From Symbiodinium natans (lineage: Eukaryota; Sar; Dinophyceae; Suessiales; Symbiodiniaceae): a DNA stretch of 64,000 bases. The stretch lies in contig CAJNDS010001524.1 of the NCBI GenBank assembly GCA_905221605.1, positions 721,062-785,061 on the forward strand. The letters run 5' to 3'. The notes under the pieces are model-generated. The model was not told the origin of the DNA and ran no database searches. It saw nothing but the letters and a program-made list of their open reading frames with translations. Shown one piece after another: positions 1 through 11,285 of this stretch. A program made the translations under genes and the position numbers. Position 1 is the stretch's first letter; each line of letters opens with the position of its first letter.

Positions 1-239
1 GGGGTCTGTCAACTCCTCTCAAAGCATCTTGAGCCGGCGAAGCTCAGCATGTTAGTCACTGTTAGTCAGGACTCAACGTGCTTCAACCTCGACAACGAAG
101 ATGGTACAGTGCTTCATTGATCAGAACTGCAACATCCACCCGAAAACTCTTAGCCCGCGGCACTCTTCTGCAGGTTCAACGCACAGCTGCTGGCTTCGTT
201 GAGCCGATGTCGCCGGGCTGTGAGTGACATCAAGCCGGT
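1..239. other. Left edge, no recognised feature
   Basis: No convincing coding frame, RNA gene or repeat is visible in the first 239 bases. Similarity to the paralogous block at about 30.18 kb becomes clear only after about position 240. Confidence 0.4.
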
Positions 240-460
240 GTCAGAACGAACTCTGTGTACACAACAACGGTCCGGGAAGTGCAGTCTACCGGCTGAAAGA
301 AGACATGTTGGAGGGGGGAACCACTCTGACATACTCTAACATTGAACATTGGCAGAACTCATGCGCATCGATCACTGTCCAACCGGCTCCCAGGTTCCTA
401 GTGTATTTCTTGGACCCCCCCCCTCTGACAAGATCGGCACTGGAAACAAGTGGCACGCAG

Positions 461-770
461 CTCCTCCCCTCCTCCTCCTCCTCCTCCTCCTCCTCCTCCT
501 CCTCCTCCTCCTCCTCCGCCTCCTCCTCCTCCTCCGCCTCCTCCTCCTCCTCCCCTCCTCCGTCCTCCTCCTCCTCCCCTCCTCCTCCTCCTCCTCCGCC
601 TCACCTCCTCCTCCTCACCTCCTCCTCCGCCTCCTCCTCCTCCCCTCCTCCTCCTCCCTCCTCCCTCCTCCTCCTCCCTCCTCCTCCTCTCCCCCTCCTC
701 CTCCCCCTCCTCCTCCCCCCCTCCCCCTCCTCCTCCTCCTCCCCCTCCTCCTCCCCCCTCCTCCTCCTGG
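461..770 (+). repeat. CTC-type polypyrimidine microsatellite
   Basis: About 310 bases of nearly pure C/T sequence built on CTC triplets, with CCCC interruptions and a few CGCC variants. The complementary strand is nearly pure purine. Long poly-Ser, poly-Pro, poly-Leu, poly-Arg and poly-Gly frames run through it in every phase, which is a composition artefact. The paralogous tract at 30.4 kb has a different 12-bp unit. Mirror-symmetric polypurine tracts of this length can form triplex DNA in vitro; whether this one does is unknown. Confidence 0.95.
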
Positions 771-1590
771 TCGCCGCCCTCCTCTTCTTCTCTGTCTCTC
801 TGTGTCTCTCGCTGTGCGGCTGTGCTTTGTTTGCTCATCGAAACTCCCTGTTGAAGGCAGCCTTTTTCCTCGCAACGCTGGTGGTCCTGCTGAAGCACAA
901 GCCTCCAAATGGGCGTTGAGCAGTGCAGGGACGCGGTCCTCGCAGTTGAGAGCCTTTGAAAACCGTCACTTGGCGCCACCGAGTGGCAGGATTCGGATGC
1001 AAACGCATTGGGACGCGCGAACTGCTGTGCATGTGCGGCACGGAAGTGCTGCAGGCATGTGAGCTCCCCACAGAGCCAGACAAAGCAGAGAGTCGCTCTG
1101 AGCGGCGGCTGCGCCCTGCAGGCGCGCTTCAGCGCCATGCGGGAGCACAGCCCTGCGGATGCAGGAGGAGAAGGGGGCACGCGCCCAGCGTTTCTTGCAG
1201 TGCCGAAGGCAACAAGCGATTGTGGCCTGGAGGGTGGCCTTGAAGGGTTTCAGGCGATCACAAAGCCGGGAGCCATTAAAGTGCGCCTAGGGACTTCGAA
1301 CTTCCAGAGCTTGAGGACACGAGCATCCTCGTCCATCACTCACACCAAGCGAAGGCCGGCCGGTGGGGGCTTGGCATCACCCCACGACCAGCGAGCATGA
1401 GCTCTGCCCGCGGGAGGGGCCTCGGTGCCAAAGGTGCCCACGGGCGAGTCTCGCCCACAGCCTGGTGGGTCGAATATCGGACAAGTGGAACGGAGCGGGC
1501 GCGTCGAGCGGCTTTTGGTGAGGCCTCATAAGCCGATGTCAACAGCCTGGTGCGGAAGTGCGCTGCACTGTGCCCTCGTGGTCACGGGCT

Positions 1591-1640
1591 TCAGGCACCT
1601 CTCAGGCACCTCTCAGGCACCTCTCAGGCACCTCTCAGGG
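1591..1640 (+). repeat. 11-bp tandem repeat (CAGGCACCTCT)
   Basis: Four perfect copies of CAGGCACCTCT followed by a partial one. The paralogous position near 31,565-31,585 retains only a single CACCTCTCAGGG-like unit, so the array expanded after the block duplicated, or contracted in the other copy. Confidence 0.85.
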
Positions 1641-1689
1641 AGAGCTGAGCAGCCCGAGGGCGGGGCAGTGTGGCACGGAGGCGGATTTT

Positions 1690-1985
1690 CAAGCTCTTGA
1701 TTTTGGGTCTGAACCCTAACCTAAAACCCTAAAAAGGTGACGGGTTGCCTGAGTTTAGTTTAGGGTTTGGGCTTTCAGTTTCAAGCAGAGCTTAGGCCGA
1801 GGCATGCCCTCGTCACCATCAGCGTGCTGCTGACTTCTTTGCGCGCTGCGGCGAGTTCTGCACCCAGGCTGAATGCTTTTTGTCACACATGCTGAGCCAT
1901 GCTGGGACTTTGTGCTCTGCTCCCCTTTCCCTGCAACATCTCTTCAGTACTGCTGACGCCTGTGCCCAGACACAGAACGAGACGT
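1690..1985. repeat. Extra segment in block A copy 1 with telomere-like edge
   Basis: Roughly 300 bases present here but absent between the matching flanks at about 31,630-31,660. Its left part contains AACCCTAA, AAAACCCTAAAA and TTTAGTTTAGGGTTTGGG, which are degenerate telomere-type motifs in both orientations. No coding frame stands out. Confidence 0.55.
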
Positions 1986-3104
1986 GTCCATCGCGCTGCG
2001 GTGGAGGAGAAAGCAAAGCGGTGAGGGTGTGGGTTGCACTTCATGGATTTTCGGAAACCTCTTAGGACTTAGGCTGACTGCACGGAGGCGCTCCGATTCC
2101 GCGAGGCTTCTAAAGTGCACCGGCTCAGCGTCGGAGGCACGCCACATGAGAACAAATCTCCTGGTAAGTGAAGACACGCACAAGCAGGAGCCAGTTTCCT
2201 CCGGCCACGCGCCCAGCTTCGCCCACACCCTGAACCTTGACTTCGATTTTCGCAGGGACCGAGCCAGTGCTGCTTTGCCCTGGAGCCGGAGCTCACGAGG
2301 CCCCTGGCTTGCTTGCCTCCCTCCCAGATCTCGACGGGAGTTCACAAGCTTGAGGATCGTTGCCCTTGTGGGGAACTTATAGGGGGCGGCGAAAAAAACT
2401 ACCGGAAGACACTGCGGGACGTTGCTGAGCGCCTCGAGACCAGGACCTGCCAAACAAGAAGTGCCTTCGACCTCTGGAGACAAATCTGCCCTCGTGCTGT
2501 ACTCTCTTCTCTGCGGACAGCCTTATAGGCGCCGCATTTACCACACCGCCCCTACGACAAGTTTGCAACATGATGCCACATGGTCCGGGTGCAGCATGGC
2601 CTGTAGCCGAGGAGAGCAAGAATCCGACCTTTGCCATATGAACATGTCCACGGCGCACCGACAAGTTCAGAAATGTAGAGAATGTGCGTGATCTCGCGCG
2701 GCTCTGCGATCCGGAGGGCGACCTGCGCCTGCCCCCTGGCACGGCTTTGAACAGTGCGCAGCAGGAGCGATTCGGAGCGATGCTCAGCGCAGCGTCAACG
2801 CAGGCTTCAATGCCCACGAAGCACAGCCCCCACTCCGCCAGGCGTGTCATGCTGATGCACGGGAGAGACACCCTTCTGAGCCGCAGGTACCGGAACCGTT
2901 CCGGTGCTGCGGGAGCCTACGTCATGCCCTACACGTGCCGATGGACAGCGCCAGTTGCAACGCAAGCTGCCAAGGCGACAAAGCCAGTTCCTTGTGTTAC
3001 GAATCTTCTCGCCGTGCCTCTCCGGCTTCAGTTCATCTTCTCATTGTGCTGAAGATTAAGGGGGTGAGGGAGTGAGTCTTTTCGACGTGGTACTGATATC
3101 CCTT

Positions 3105-3155
3105 AAACCCTCAAACCTAAACCCTCAACCCATCCTAAACCCTAATGGATTGGAT
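3105..3155 (-). repeat. Degenerate interstitial telomere-like patch
   Basis: Several CCCTAAA-type words (TTAAACCCTCAAACC, CCTAAACCCTAATGG) lie together. A matching patch at about 33,120-33,180 in block A copy 2 shows that it predates the block duplication. Confidence 0.6.
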
Positions 3156-3410
3156 TCAGGGCTTACAAGCACTTTGGGCCTTGGAGCTGAGAACGCTTTC
3201 ACCGTACTTTCATCTTCAACGGCTCATGATAGCCCCACCCTCCTTGCACCTGTAGAAGCCTAAAGGTGACTTTGGGCTTTAGAGGCTTTGGGTGCTTCAG
3301 ATGCTTTAGGGGGTCCACCTTCAAGCCCGGCGCCACGGGAAAAAAGCGGGGGCGCACAAAGACGCAGGCAGGCTCGGCCACCTCTGCCTGGGCGCATCTC
3401 TTCCTGGAAA

Positions 3411-4689
3411 GCGAAAGCACCGTCCAAATCCACATCTTGGGGCAAAGGAAAGGTCCGATCTCAGTCGCATCTCTTTGGCAGCGCAATCTGCCCGGGCGAT
3501 CTTGTGTGCAGCGAACCCAAGCGTTACAAGTGCCGCTGTGCTCTCGCATTCGCCATGGCACCCAGCAAAGCTTGCATCCTCAAAGGCCTGGCTTCGTGTA
3601 GGCTCGCTTGTGCAGGCAAGAGCTGCAAAAGAGGCAAGCGACATCCAGGCAGGTGTCACTGCGGCACTCTGGCTCTCATGACAATGCTCAGGGCAGCGGG
3701 CTTACCCTCACGCTCGGAGCACCAAACGCCAGCGAAGAGATGGAACGACGGCGCAGGCTGGGCCGGTTGCAATGCGGCAGAAGCACGCAGCAGCCCCGCT
3801 GCTCCAGGAAGCAGCGAACAGGACAAGTTCAAGGAGCGCAGCCGGCGCCCCGCAGCCACTCAGTCGATCAACCAGTCGTCCTCCCCAGAGTCGCGGCTCG
3901 GGCACACGCCCGGAAGGAAACCCTCGGCTTCTGTTGGGACGGGCTATGGAGACCGTCGCTGCGGCGGAGAGCCATCAGTTGTCTCGATGCAGCGCCGAGC
4001 ACCTGCGACGCGACGGACCTGGGCCGGATGTGCAGGTCGGAGACGGTCACGGCCAAGAGGCCCTGCGGAGCGAAACGCCCCAACTTCAAAGCCTCAGCAT
4101 AAGACGCCTCCTGTTTCGCTTCCTGATATCCCTGGCCTCTGCTCGAAGACCTCGAAGCTCCAGGCGAAGGCAGCTGCCTCCGAGTGCTCCGAGTGCTCGG
4201 AGTGCTCCGAGTGCTCTCAGGAGCGGTGCAGTGAACTGCACCACGCAGGCAGACTCTCCCATGCCCCTGCACAGAGACTTTGATCGCAAGGCATTGCAAA
4301 GCCCGGCGCCGCCGCCTCGTTCACGTCGCAAGCGCTGCCCGCCAGCTGGCGGCGAAGGCAGCATGGCCCAGAGCGACCTCCTGCTCCTGCCGGCGAGGAG
4401 CCTCCGGCGAAACAGGATCGGCTTGTCAGGAAGGGGAGCCGCTCCGCTTCAGGCTGAAGAGGTGTCCGCCTCTCGTCTGCTTCATAAGCCTTCCGCAAGG
4501 GATGCGAGCGGAGACTAACACATGCTGTCGCAAAGCTCTGGCGGGACGTCGTTCACTCCATCAGGCCTGGGCACTGTCTGCAAGCCACGACTGGTGCGAC
4601 AAACCTTCTGACGTGATGAGGGGTCAGGTCGGAGATCTTTTGCAGAACGAAAGGATTCTGAACACCATTGTGCAGTGCAGGATGGGACC
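3411..4689. other. Unassigned sequence at start of segment X
   Basis: Past the end of block A similarity. Frames of up to about 330 codons exist but are Arg/Ala/Ser-rich on several overlapping frames and both strands, as expected from high GC, and none shows a recognisable domain. A short 9-bp tandem array (GAGTGCTCC and variants, about 4,180-4,219) is the only clear structure. Confidence 0.5.
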
Positions 4690-5103
4690 TGAAATTCTCG
4701 TCGACCAGACACTTTGCTTTTCATGCTTGTTCGACAATGCATGTGGAAGGACTGGGCTGGAAGAGGACATGCGCCGCATGTGGTGCACGGATCTTCTGTC
4801 GCTCATCTGCGCCTACAAGCAGACAAGAAGGGACTGGCGCGAGGACTGGCGCGAGGACTTCCGCAAAAGCTGATGCGAGCAAGCGCGATGCAGCTGCCAC
4901 GCCGCGCACGGTCGTTGACTGTCCACCCGCCTCCTCTTTCCAGATTCCCCATCCATGCGCAGAACCGCTTGTGGCCCGTTTCGCTGCCACGTCGGGCACG
5001 TGGACCGCCAGCACCGCGGATGACAGCGGCGGGAGGCACAAGTACATTGGCCTTGACGCAAGCAAAGCGCTTCCTGGAGCGGTGCCAGATCTTACCAACC
5101 TCC
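4690..5103 (+). repeat. Repeat unit P, copy 1
   Basis: Similar over its length to 8,470-8,832 (shared landmarks GACAATGCATGTGGA, GAAGAGGACATGCGCCGC, GCTCATCTGCGCCTACAA). It leads directly into the Q unit at TTGTCAGCTGAGCTCA in both places, so P and Q travel together. This copy has a short duplication of GGACTGGCGCGA at about 4,831-4,857. Confidence 0.75.
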
Positions 5104-6575
5104 GTTGTCAGCTGAGCTCAAGTCTTCTCATGCTTGAGGCTCGCAGAAAGCCAAAGCCTGCCGAGAGCAGGACGTCAAAGCAACCAAAACCTGCGCCGGT
5201 CGCAGGAAGGTCTCCAAAGTTGTGATGCCTTTCACATGCAGTTTTCCTCTGATGGCAATCTGCGACTGGAAGCAAACGGACAGCAGCTGGGCACAACCCC
5301 CACCGTTTCCTTCGTCTCAGTACCTTGGACTTTTGTCGGAGCAGCCTACAGCCGTCACCTCCGCAGCCATCTGCGATCCTCGAACCGGCAGCCTCGCGGA
5401 CCCTGCCTAAGATGCACCACGTGAGACGCAGACACATTGCGAGACTTCGGGCGTACCACGACTCTCAGCGGCGGGAAACTACCGAGCAATAGTGACAACA
5501 GTGCAGGCAAGGCCGGAGACGTTGGCAATGTCCTAGCGCCTCAGCTTCAACGGCACAAAGCCGGGCCCCGAACGATGGAGAACGAATGCGAAGCCTTCTG
5601 TCTCAAAGCCACACTCCGGCCGATCGATTAGCTCCACGTTCGGCTCTGGTGCTGGCACCCCTCAGTTTGCCAGGCATTGCCAGGCCGCCGAACTGTGCCG
5701 AAGCGACACGACAGGCTTCGCCTTTAGATGCCAAGGCTGACAGAGACCGGTTTGCAGCGACAGGCACCGAGACTGACCCATTGGCATGCCTCAAGCCCCC
5801 AGAAGGTCACGTACTCCCCGTCGCATGTTGGCGCGGTCGGCGCGGTCGGTGCGGTCGGCACGGTCGGCGCCGTCGGTGTGGCCGGTGTGGTCGGTGCGGT
5901 GGGTGTGCAGGAGACCATGCGCAGATCAGCGAAAGTCGGGGCTGCGTGCAATGGAACGCAACAGGCACTCGAAACCCTGGGCCCGGCCCCAAGCAATGCG
6001 AAGACACCACGGTGCCGGAGCGGCGCCGCGAGCCTCTGCGAGCACAGCTGATAGCGGGCGGATGGATGCCGTCTCAGAAAGATGCAGCTGCTGCTACCAC
6101 AAGCACCTGCAGGCTCCACGGCATACCGTGGCTCATGCTGCAGCCTTCCCTGGCTTCACGAGGTTGGATTGGCACAGGCCGTTCCGCCGTAACAACGGCT
6201 TCGGCCTCATCCGTTGAAGTCTGTACCGGCCTCCACCTGTCGCTTTGCAAAGGAGATCCACAGGGTCTAGGCTGAACATCACACTCATGGCCATGTCTTT
6301 GGGAGGAAGGTGCACGTTCAGTGCATGGAGGCCTGGTGACCACTGGTGACCCCTGTGCCGAAACGATCCCATGACATGCATGGAATGCCCAGGAAGATCG
6401 GGCGTGTCATTGCTTCAAGCGGCCCGCTGACTTCAACAAGTATAGACCTATCGAACTCTCCGCTGCTGGACATCCCACCTACCGGCCTAACTCTCCGCCG
6501 AACTCTGCCTCGCATGCAAAGATCCAAGCTGGCGAATCTGATGCCAAGCGTTGCCTCGCACCATTCCTGCTAGCA
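5104..6575 (+). repeat. Tandem duplication unit Q, copy 1
   Basis: Starts at GTCAGCTGAGCTCAAGTC and is nearly identical to 6,662-8,130; over most of the length the offset is 1,537 bases. Both copies contain an identical-length 229-codon frame (5,586-6,275 and 7,123-7,812) plus long frames on the other strand. Because these come from a recent duplicate with almost no differences, frame conservation is not evidence of coding. Confidence 0.9.
5831..5907 (+). repeat. 9-bp minisatellite (GCGGTCGGC/T), Q copy 1
   Basis: About eight units of GCGGTCGGC with C/T and G/C variants. The equivalent array at 7,368-7,444 has the same length but different base changes in individual units. Confidence 0.85.
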
Positions 6576-6661
6576 TCCTTGGATAATCTCGCGCCGCGCA
6601 CGAACAGGATTCCTTTTCGCTTTACAAGTCACTTTGCAGGGCTTGCTGAGAGTCCTCTTCC

Positions 6662-8270
6662 TGTCAGCTGAGCTCAAGTCTTCTCATGCTTGAGGCTCGC
6701 AGAAAGCCAAAGCCTGCCGAGAGCAGGACGTCAAAGCAAGCAAACCCGGCGCCGGTCTCCAAAGTTGTGATGCCTCCACATGCAGTTTTCCTCTGATGGC
6801 AATCGGAAACAAACGGACAGCAGCTGGGCACAACCCCCATCGCTTCCTTCGCCTCAGTACCTTGGACTTTTGTCGGAGCAGCCTACAGCCGTCACCTCCG
6901 CAGCCATCTGCGATCCTCGAACCGGCAGCCTCGCGGACCCTGCCTAAGATGCACCACGTGAGACGCAGACACATTGCGAGACTTCGGGCGTACCACGACT
7001 CTCAGCGGCGGGAAACTACCGAGCAATAGTGACAACAGTGCAGGCAAGGCCGGAGACGTTGGCAATGTCCTAGCGCCTCAGCTTCAACGGCACAAAGCCG
7101 GGCCCCGAACGATGGAGAACGAATGCGAAGCCTTCTGTCTCAAAGCCACACTCCGGCCGATCGATTAGCTCCACGTTCGGCTCTGGTGCTGGCACCCCTC
7201 AGTTTGCCAGGCATTGCCAGGCCGCCGAACTGTGCCGAAGCGACACGACAGGCTTCGCCTTTAGATGCCAAGGCTGACAGAGACCGGTTTGCAGCGACAG
7301 GCACCGAGACTGACCCATTGGCATGCCTCAAGCCCCCAGAAGGTCACGTACTCCCCGTCGCATGTTGGCGCGGTCGGCGCGGTCGGCGCGGTCGGTGCGG
7401 TCGGCGCGGTCGGTGTGGCCGGTGTGGTCGGTGCGGTGGGTGTGCAGGAGACCATGCGCAGATCAGCGAAAGTCGGGGCTGCGTGCAATGGAACGCAACA
7501 GGCACTCGAAACCCTGGGCCCGGCCCCAAGCAATGCGAAGACACCACGGTGCCGGAGCGGCGCCGCGAGCCTCTGCGAGCACAGCTGATAGCGGGCGGAT
7601 GGATGCCGTCTCAGAAAGATGCAGCTGCTGCTACCACAAGCACCTGCAGGCTCCACGGCATACCGTGGCTCATGCTGCAGCCTTCCCTGGCTTCACGAGG
7701 TTGGATTGGCACAGGCCGTTCCGCCGTAACAACGGCTTCGGCCTCATCCGTTGAAGTCTGTACCGGCCTCCACCTGTCGCTTTGCAAAGGAGATCCACAG
7801 GGTCTAGGCTGAACATCACACGCATGGCCATGTCTTTGGGAGGAAGGTGCACGTTCAGTGCATGGAGGCCTGGTGACCACTGGTGACCCCTGTGCCGAAA
7901 CGATCCCATGACATGCATGGAATGCCCAGGAAGATCGGGCGTGTCATTGCTTCAAGCGGCCCGCTGACTTCAACAAGTATGGACCTGCCGAACTCCCCGC
8001 CGCTGGACATCCCACCTAACAGCCGAACTCTCCGCCGAACTCTGCCTCGCATGCAAAGCACCACAGAGAGCTACACGAGCACCAGAAGGCCAAGATCCAA
8101 GCACGCGAATCTGAGGGCAAGCGCTGCTCCCACCAATCCTCGAATAATCTCATGCCGAGGGCGAACAGGATGCCTCTTCGCCTTGCAAATTTCTTTGCAG
8201 GGTATCAGCAGGGCATCAGGTGTTCGAGGCACAGCTGTGGCTCGAAGCTGTCACGTTCTTGTTGGGTACC
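6662..8270 (+). repeat. Tandem duplication unit Q, copy 2
   Basis: Near-identical to copy 1 up to about 8,060, then continues through a segment (8,060-8,270) that also occurs at 11,070-11,285. About 85 bases (6,576-6,661) separate copies 1 and 2. Copy 1 has a small extra piece near its start (offset changes from 1,558 to 1,537). Confidence 0.9.
7368..7444 (+). repeat. 9-bp minisatellite, Q copy 2
   Basis: Paralogue of the array at 5,831-5,907: same length, a few unit-level substitutions. The diverged third copy near 9,770-9,815 has only about four recognisable GGTCGGT-type units. Confidence 0.85.
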
Positions 8271-8469
8271 CGGGGGGTCCGAATTCTCTGCTCCGGTTTC
8301 AGCACTATGCACCGAGTCGGTGCTCGCTGTTCCGACTGACTCTTCCCTACAGCTGGATCAGACGCAAATGGGTCCATGCCGATCTGTATTGGGCGTGCCA
8401 AGCTTTGAACAGTGCCAAGCTTCGAACAGCTGCTTGAAAGCGGTGCAGATGTAGCTCCTACTTTTTATG

Positions 8470-8832
8470 CGGGTGCCTTCGACAATGCATGTGGATGGAC
8501 TTGGCTGGAAGAGGACATGCGCCGCCCGTGGTGCACGGATCTCCTGTCGCTCATCTGCGCCTACAACCCGCCAAGAAGCGACTGGCGTGAGGCCTGATGC
8601 GAGCAAGCGCGATGCAGCTGCCACGCCGCGCACGGTCGTTGACTGTCCACCCTCCTCCACTCTCCAGACTCCCCATCCATGCGCAAAACCACTTCATTTT
8701 GCTGCCACATCTGGCAAGTGCACCGCCAGCACAGCGCATGACAGCGGCAGATGCGGCAGGAGGCACAAGTAGACTGGTCCTGACGCAAGCAATGCGCTTC
8801 CTGCAGCAGCGCCAGATCTTGCCAGCTTCAGT
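8470..8832 (+). repeat. Repeat unit P, copy 2
   Basis: Diverged copy of 4,690-5,103, again running straight into a Q unit at about 8,832 (TTGTCAGCTGAGCTCAGG). The P-Q order shows that the tandem period once included both segments. Confidence 0.75.
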
Positions 8833-11285
8833 TGTCAGCTGAGCTCAGGTTCTCTCAGGCGTGAGGGCGTGAGGCTCGCAGAAGCCTGCCTTGTTCAGGG
8901 CAACCTTGCGGGTGCCAAGTCACCCGGAAAGAGACCAAAGCTAGCCCATGTCATCAAAGTAGAAAAGGGTAAGCTTCTGAAAAGCGAAATCATCAGTATG
9001 TGGCCGTCTAGCAACAGAAAAAGCAGAATTGTTGTGTGTAGGTGAAATAATGCTGTTCGCTTTGCCAAGTCCAGAATGTGACACTTTGGCTTTGCCAACC
9101 ATACGTCGACGCGGAGCCGACGTGCTCAGCAAGACAGGGGGGATCGTCGCCGCGCGGAGGGTCGTCGCGAAGATCCAGAATCTTTTTCTGAGGGCAATCT
9201 GCGACTGGAAGCAGACGGACAGAAGCGGGGCGCGACCCCCATCGCTTCCTTCCAGGTCTCACTTGAAACAAACCTCAGCACCTTGGACTTCTGTCGGAGC
9301 AGCCTGCAGCCGTCACCTCCGCAGCCATCCGCGATCCTCGAACCGGCAGCCTGAGACGCAGACGCATTGCGAGACTTCGGGCGTACCATGACTCAGAAGC
9401 AGGAAACTACCTAGATTACCTAGCAATAGTGACAACAGTGCAGGGAAGGCCGGAGAGGTTGACAATGTCTTAGCGCCTCAGCTTCAACGGCACAAAGCCG
9501 GGCCACGAACGATGGAGAACGAATTCGAAGCCTTCTGTCTCAAAGCCATATTCCGGCCGATAGAATAGCTCCGCGTTCGGCTCTGGTGCTGGCACCCCTC
9601 AGTTTGCCAGGCATTGCCCGGCCGCCGAGCTGCGTCCAAGCAGCACGACAGGCTTCGCCCTCAGAGACCCGAGGGCGGTGTAGGGACAAGCACCGAGACT
9701 GACACTCTGCAGCATGAGAAAAAGGCTAACATGAGATGTATTAAGAAGGTCACGTACTCCCCGTCGCATGTTGGCATGGTCGGTTCGGTCGGTGTGCTCG
9801 GTGCAGTCGTTGCACAGGAGGGCAGGCGCTGGTCAGCGAAAGCCGGGGCTGCGCGCAGACAGAGAATGCAAGAGGCACTCGGATCCCTGGGCCTGGCCTG
9901 GCCCTATAAGCAGCGCTAAGACACCGCTGTCCCGGAGCAGCGCCGCGAGCCTCCGCGAGGAGCTCTGTGAAGGTTCATGACTGCAGAGAAAAGCAAACAG
10001 AGGACCCGCTTCCATTTCCAACCCTGCATGAGTTCATGATAGTTCATGGTTGCACTAAACCTTCCGGCTTCCGAGCCTGGTAGAGCCCTTCCTCAAAGCA
10101 GGCCCCTGGCATTGGCGTCTGCTACTCTCGCAGCACGCTCTCGTTAAGATACGAAGGGGAGCATAGGGCAGGGCGGAGGCGAGCGGAGCTTTGCGACCTG
10201 CTTTTCCTTTGGGATCTCCAGGACTTTGGAGCACATCGACATCTTGCCTGGTTTGCAGAATAAGGACTTCTTCAATGACATGAGCAAATGGCAGAGACGC
10301 TAAGACACGGTAAGCCACACCTCCGAACAAGCGATCCATGGCATGGGGACTGGAGCACGGCGGCACTCGACATGACCCGACTCTGACTCGACTGCTTAGC
10401 GAGGCAGCGAAGGAGCTAGGGCAGCTGCCCCCAGAAGTTTTGAGCTCAATCAACGAACCGATCCGTGCAGATCTGCGGATGCACGTGCACAAATTGCGGA
10501 CGCTAGCTGGCGCAACGGCGGCTCGACGTAAGTCACTCGAAATTGCAGGCGATGGGCGTGTGAACAGCTGCATCCATGGCAAGCCAAGTAGATTCCATGG
10601 ATGGCTGAGGTGCAGTCAACGCTTCAAAGCTCGGAGGCTTCGTGAAGATGGCGGGCTCTGGGAGGCCCTGGGGGGCCCCGGGATCATGCGACAGAAGCCT
10701 TCGCCCGACTGAGGAACTCGCCCCCGGCTTTCACGCCTTGCTCTGCAGCAAGCCTCATCCGTTGAAGTCTGTACCGGCCTCCACCGGTCGCTTTGCAAAG
10801 GAGATCCACAGGGTCTAGGCTGAACATCACACTCATGGCCATGTCTTTGGTCGGAAGGTGCACGTTCAGTGCATGGAGGCCTGGTGACCACTGGTGACCA
10901 CAGGTGACCCGTGTGCCGAAACGATCCCGTGACATGCATGGAATGCCCGGGAAGATCGGGCGTGTCATTGCTTCAAGCGGCCCGCTGACTTCAACAAGTA
11001 TAGACCTGCCGAACTCTCCGCTGCTGGACAGCCCACCTAGCGGCCTAACTCTCCGCCGAAATCTACCTCGCATGCAAAGCACCACAGAGAGCTACACGAG
11101 CACCAGAAGGCTAAGATCCAAGCTTGCGAAACTGATGGCAAGCGCTGCTCCCACCAATCCTCGAATAATCTCATGCCGCGGGCGAACAGGATGCCTCTTC
11201 GCCTTGCAAATTTCTTTGCAGGGTATCAGCAGGGCATCAGGTGTTCGAGGCACGGCTGTGGCTCGAAGCTGTCACGTTCTTGTTG
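8833..11285 (+). repeat. Diverged third Q copy, interrupted
   Basis: Matches Q in two blocks, about 8,833-9,960 and 10,745-11,285, with diverged or unrelated sequence between them. Shared words include CAGCCGTCACCTCCGCAGCC, ACGATGGAGAACGAATTCGA and GGCGTGTCATTGCTTCAAGC. It is clearly older than the copy 1/copy 2 pair. Confidence 0.75.
10338..10712 (+). CDS. Possible isolated exon or gene fragment, unknown
   Basis: A 124-codon frame lies in the part of the third Q copy not shared with copies 1 and 2. Its first two thirds look more protein-like than most frames here: mixed charged and aliphatic residues, a stretch reading LPPEVLSSINEP, and then a basic helix-like segment around VHKLRTLAGATAARRK. 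I recognise no family. The tail after about 10,540 becomes compositionally ordinary, so the plausible part may be an exon ending near there. It could equally be chance. Confidence 0.18.
   Translation: MAWGLEHGGTRHDPTLTRLLSEAAKELGQLPPEVLSSINEPIRADLRMHVHKLRTLAGATAARRKSLEIAGDGRVNSCIHGKPSRFHGWLRCSQRFKARRLREDGGLWEALGGPGIMRQKPSPD

Larger units (their letters stand above)
240..3410 (+). repeat. Segmental duplication block A, copy 1
   Basis: This stretch is collinear with 30,180-33,350. Shared landmarks in the same order are a C/T-rich microsatellite, a sequence around GTTGAGCAGTGCAGGGA, a segment rich in GCGCTTCAGCGCCATGC, a degenerate CCCTAAA patch and a closing segment near CTCTTCCTGG. Identity is moderate, with many small indels. 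Reading frames in it are not conserved between the copies, so I call no gene. Copy 1 carries an extra stretch (1,690-1,985) that copy 2 lacks. Confidence 0.8.

Noticed and set aside
224-1180. Long Ser/Pro/Leu-rich and Gly/Arg/Glu-rich frames on both strands
   Set aside because: They are translations of the CTC microsatellite at 461-770 in every phase; flanking parts are not conserved as protein in the copy at 30.2 kb.
5586-7812. Two identical 229-codon frames (5,586-6,275 and 7,123-7,812) that might look like a conserved gene pair
   Set aside because: The DNA of the two copies is nearly identical, so conservation of the frame is trivial. Several other frames are equally conserved and the third, diverged copy does not keep this frame.
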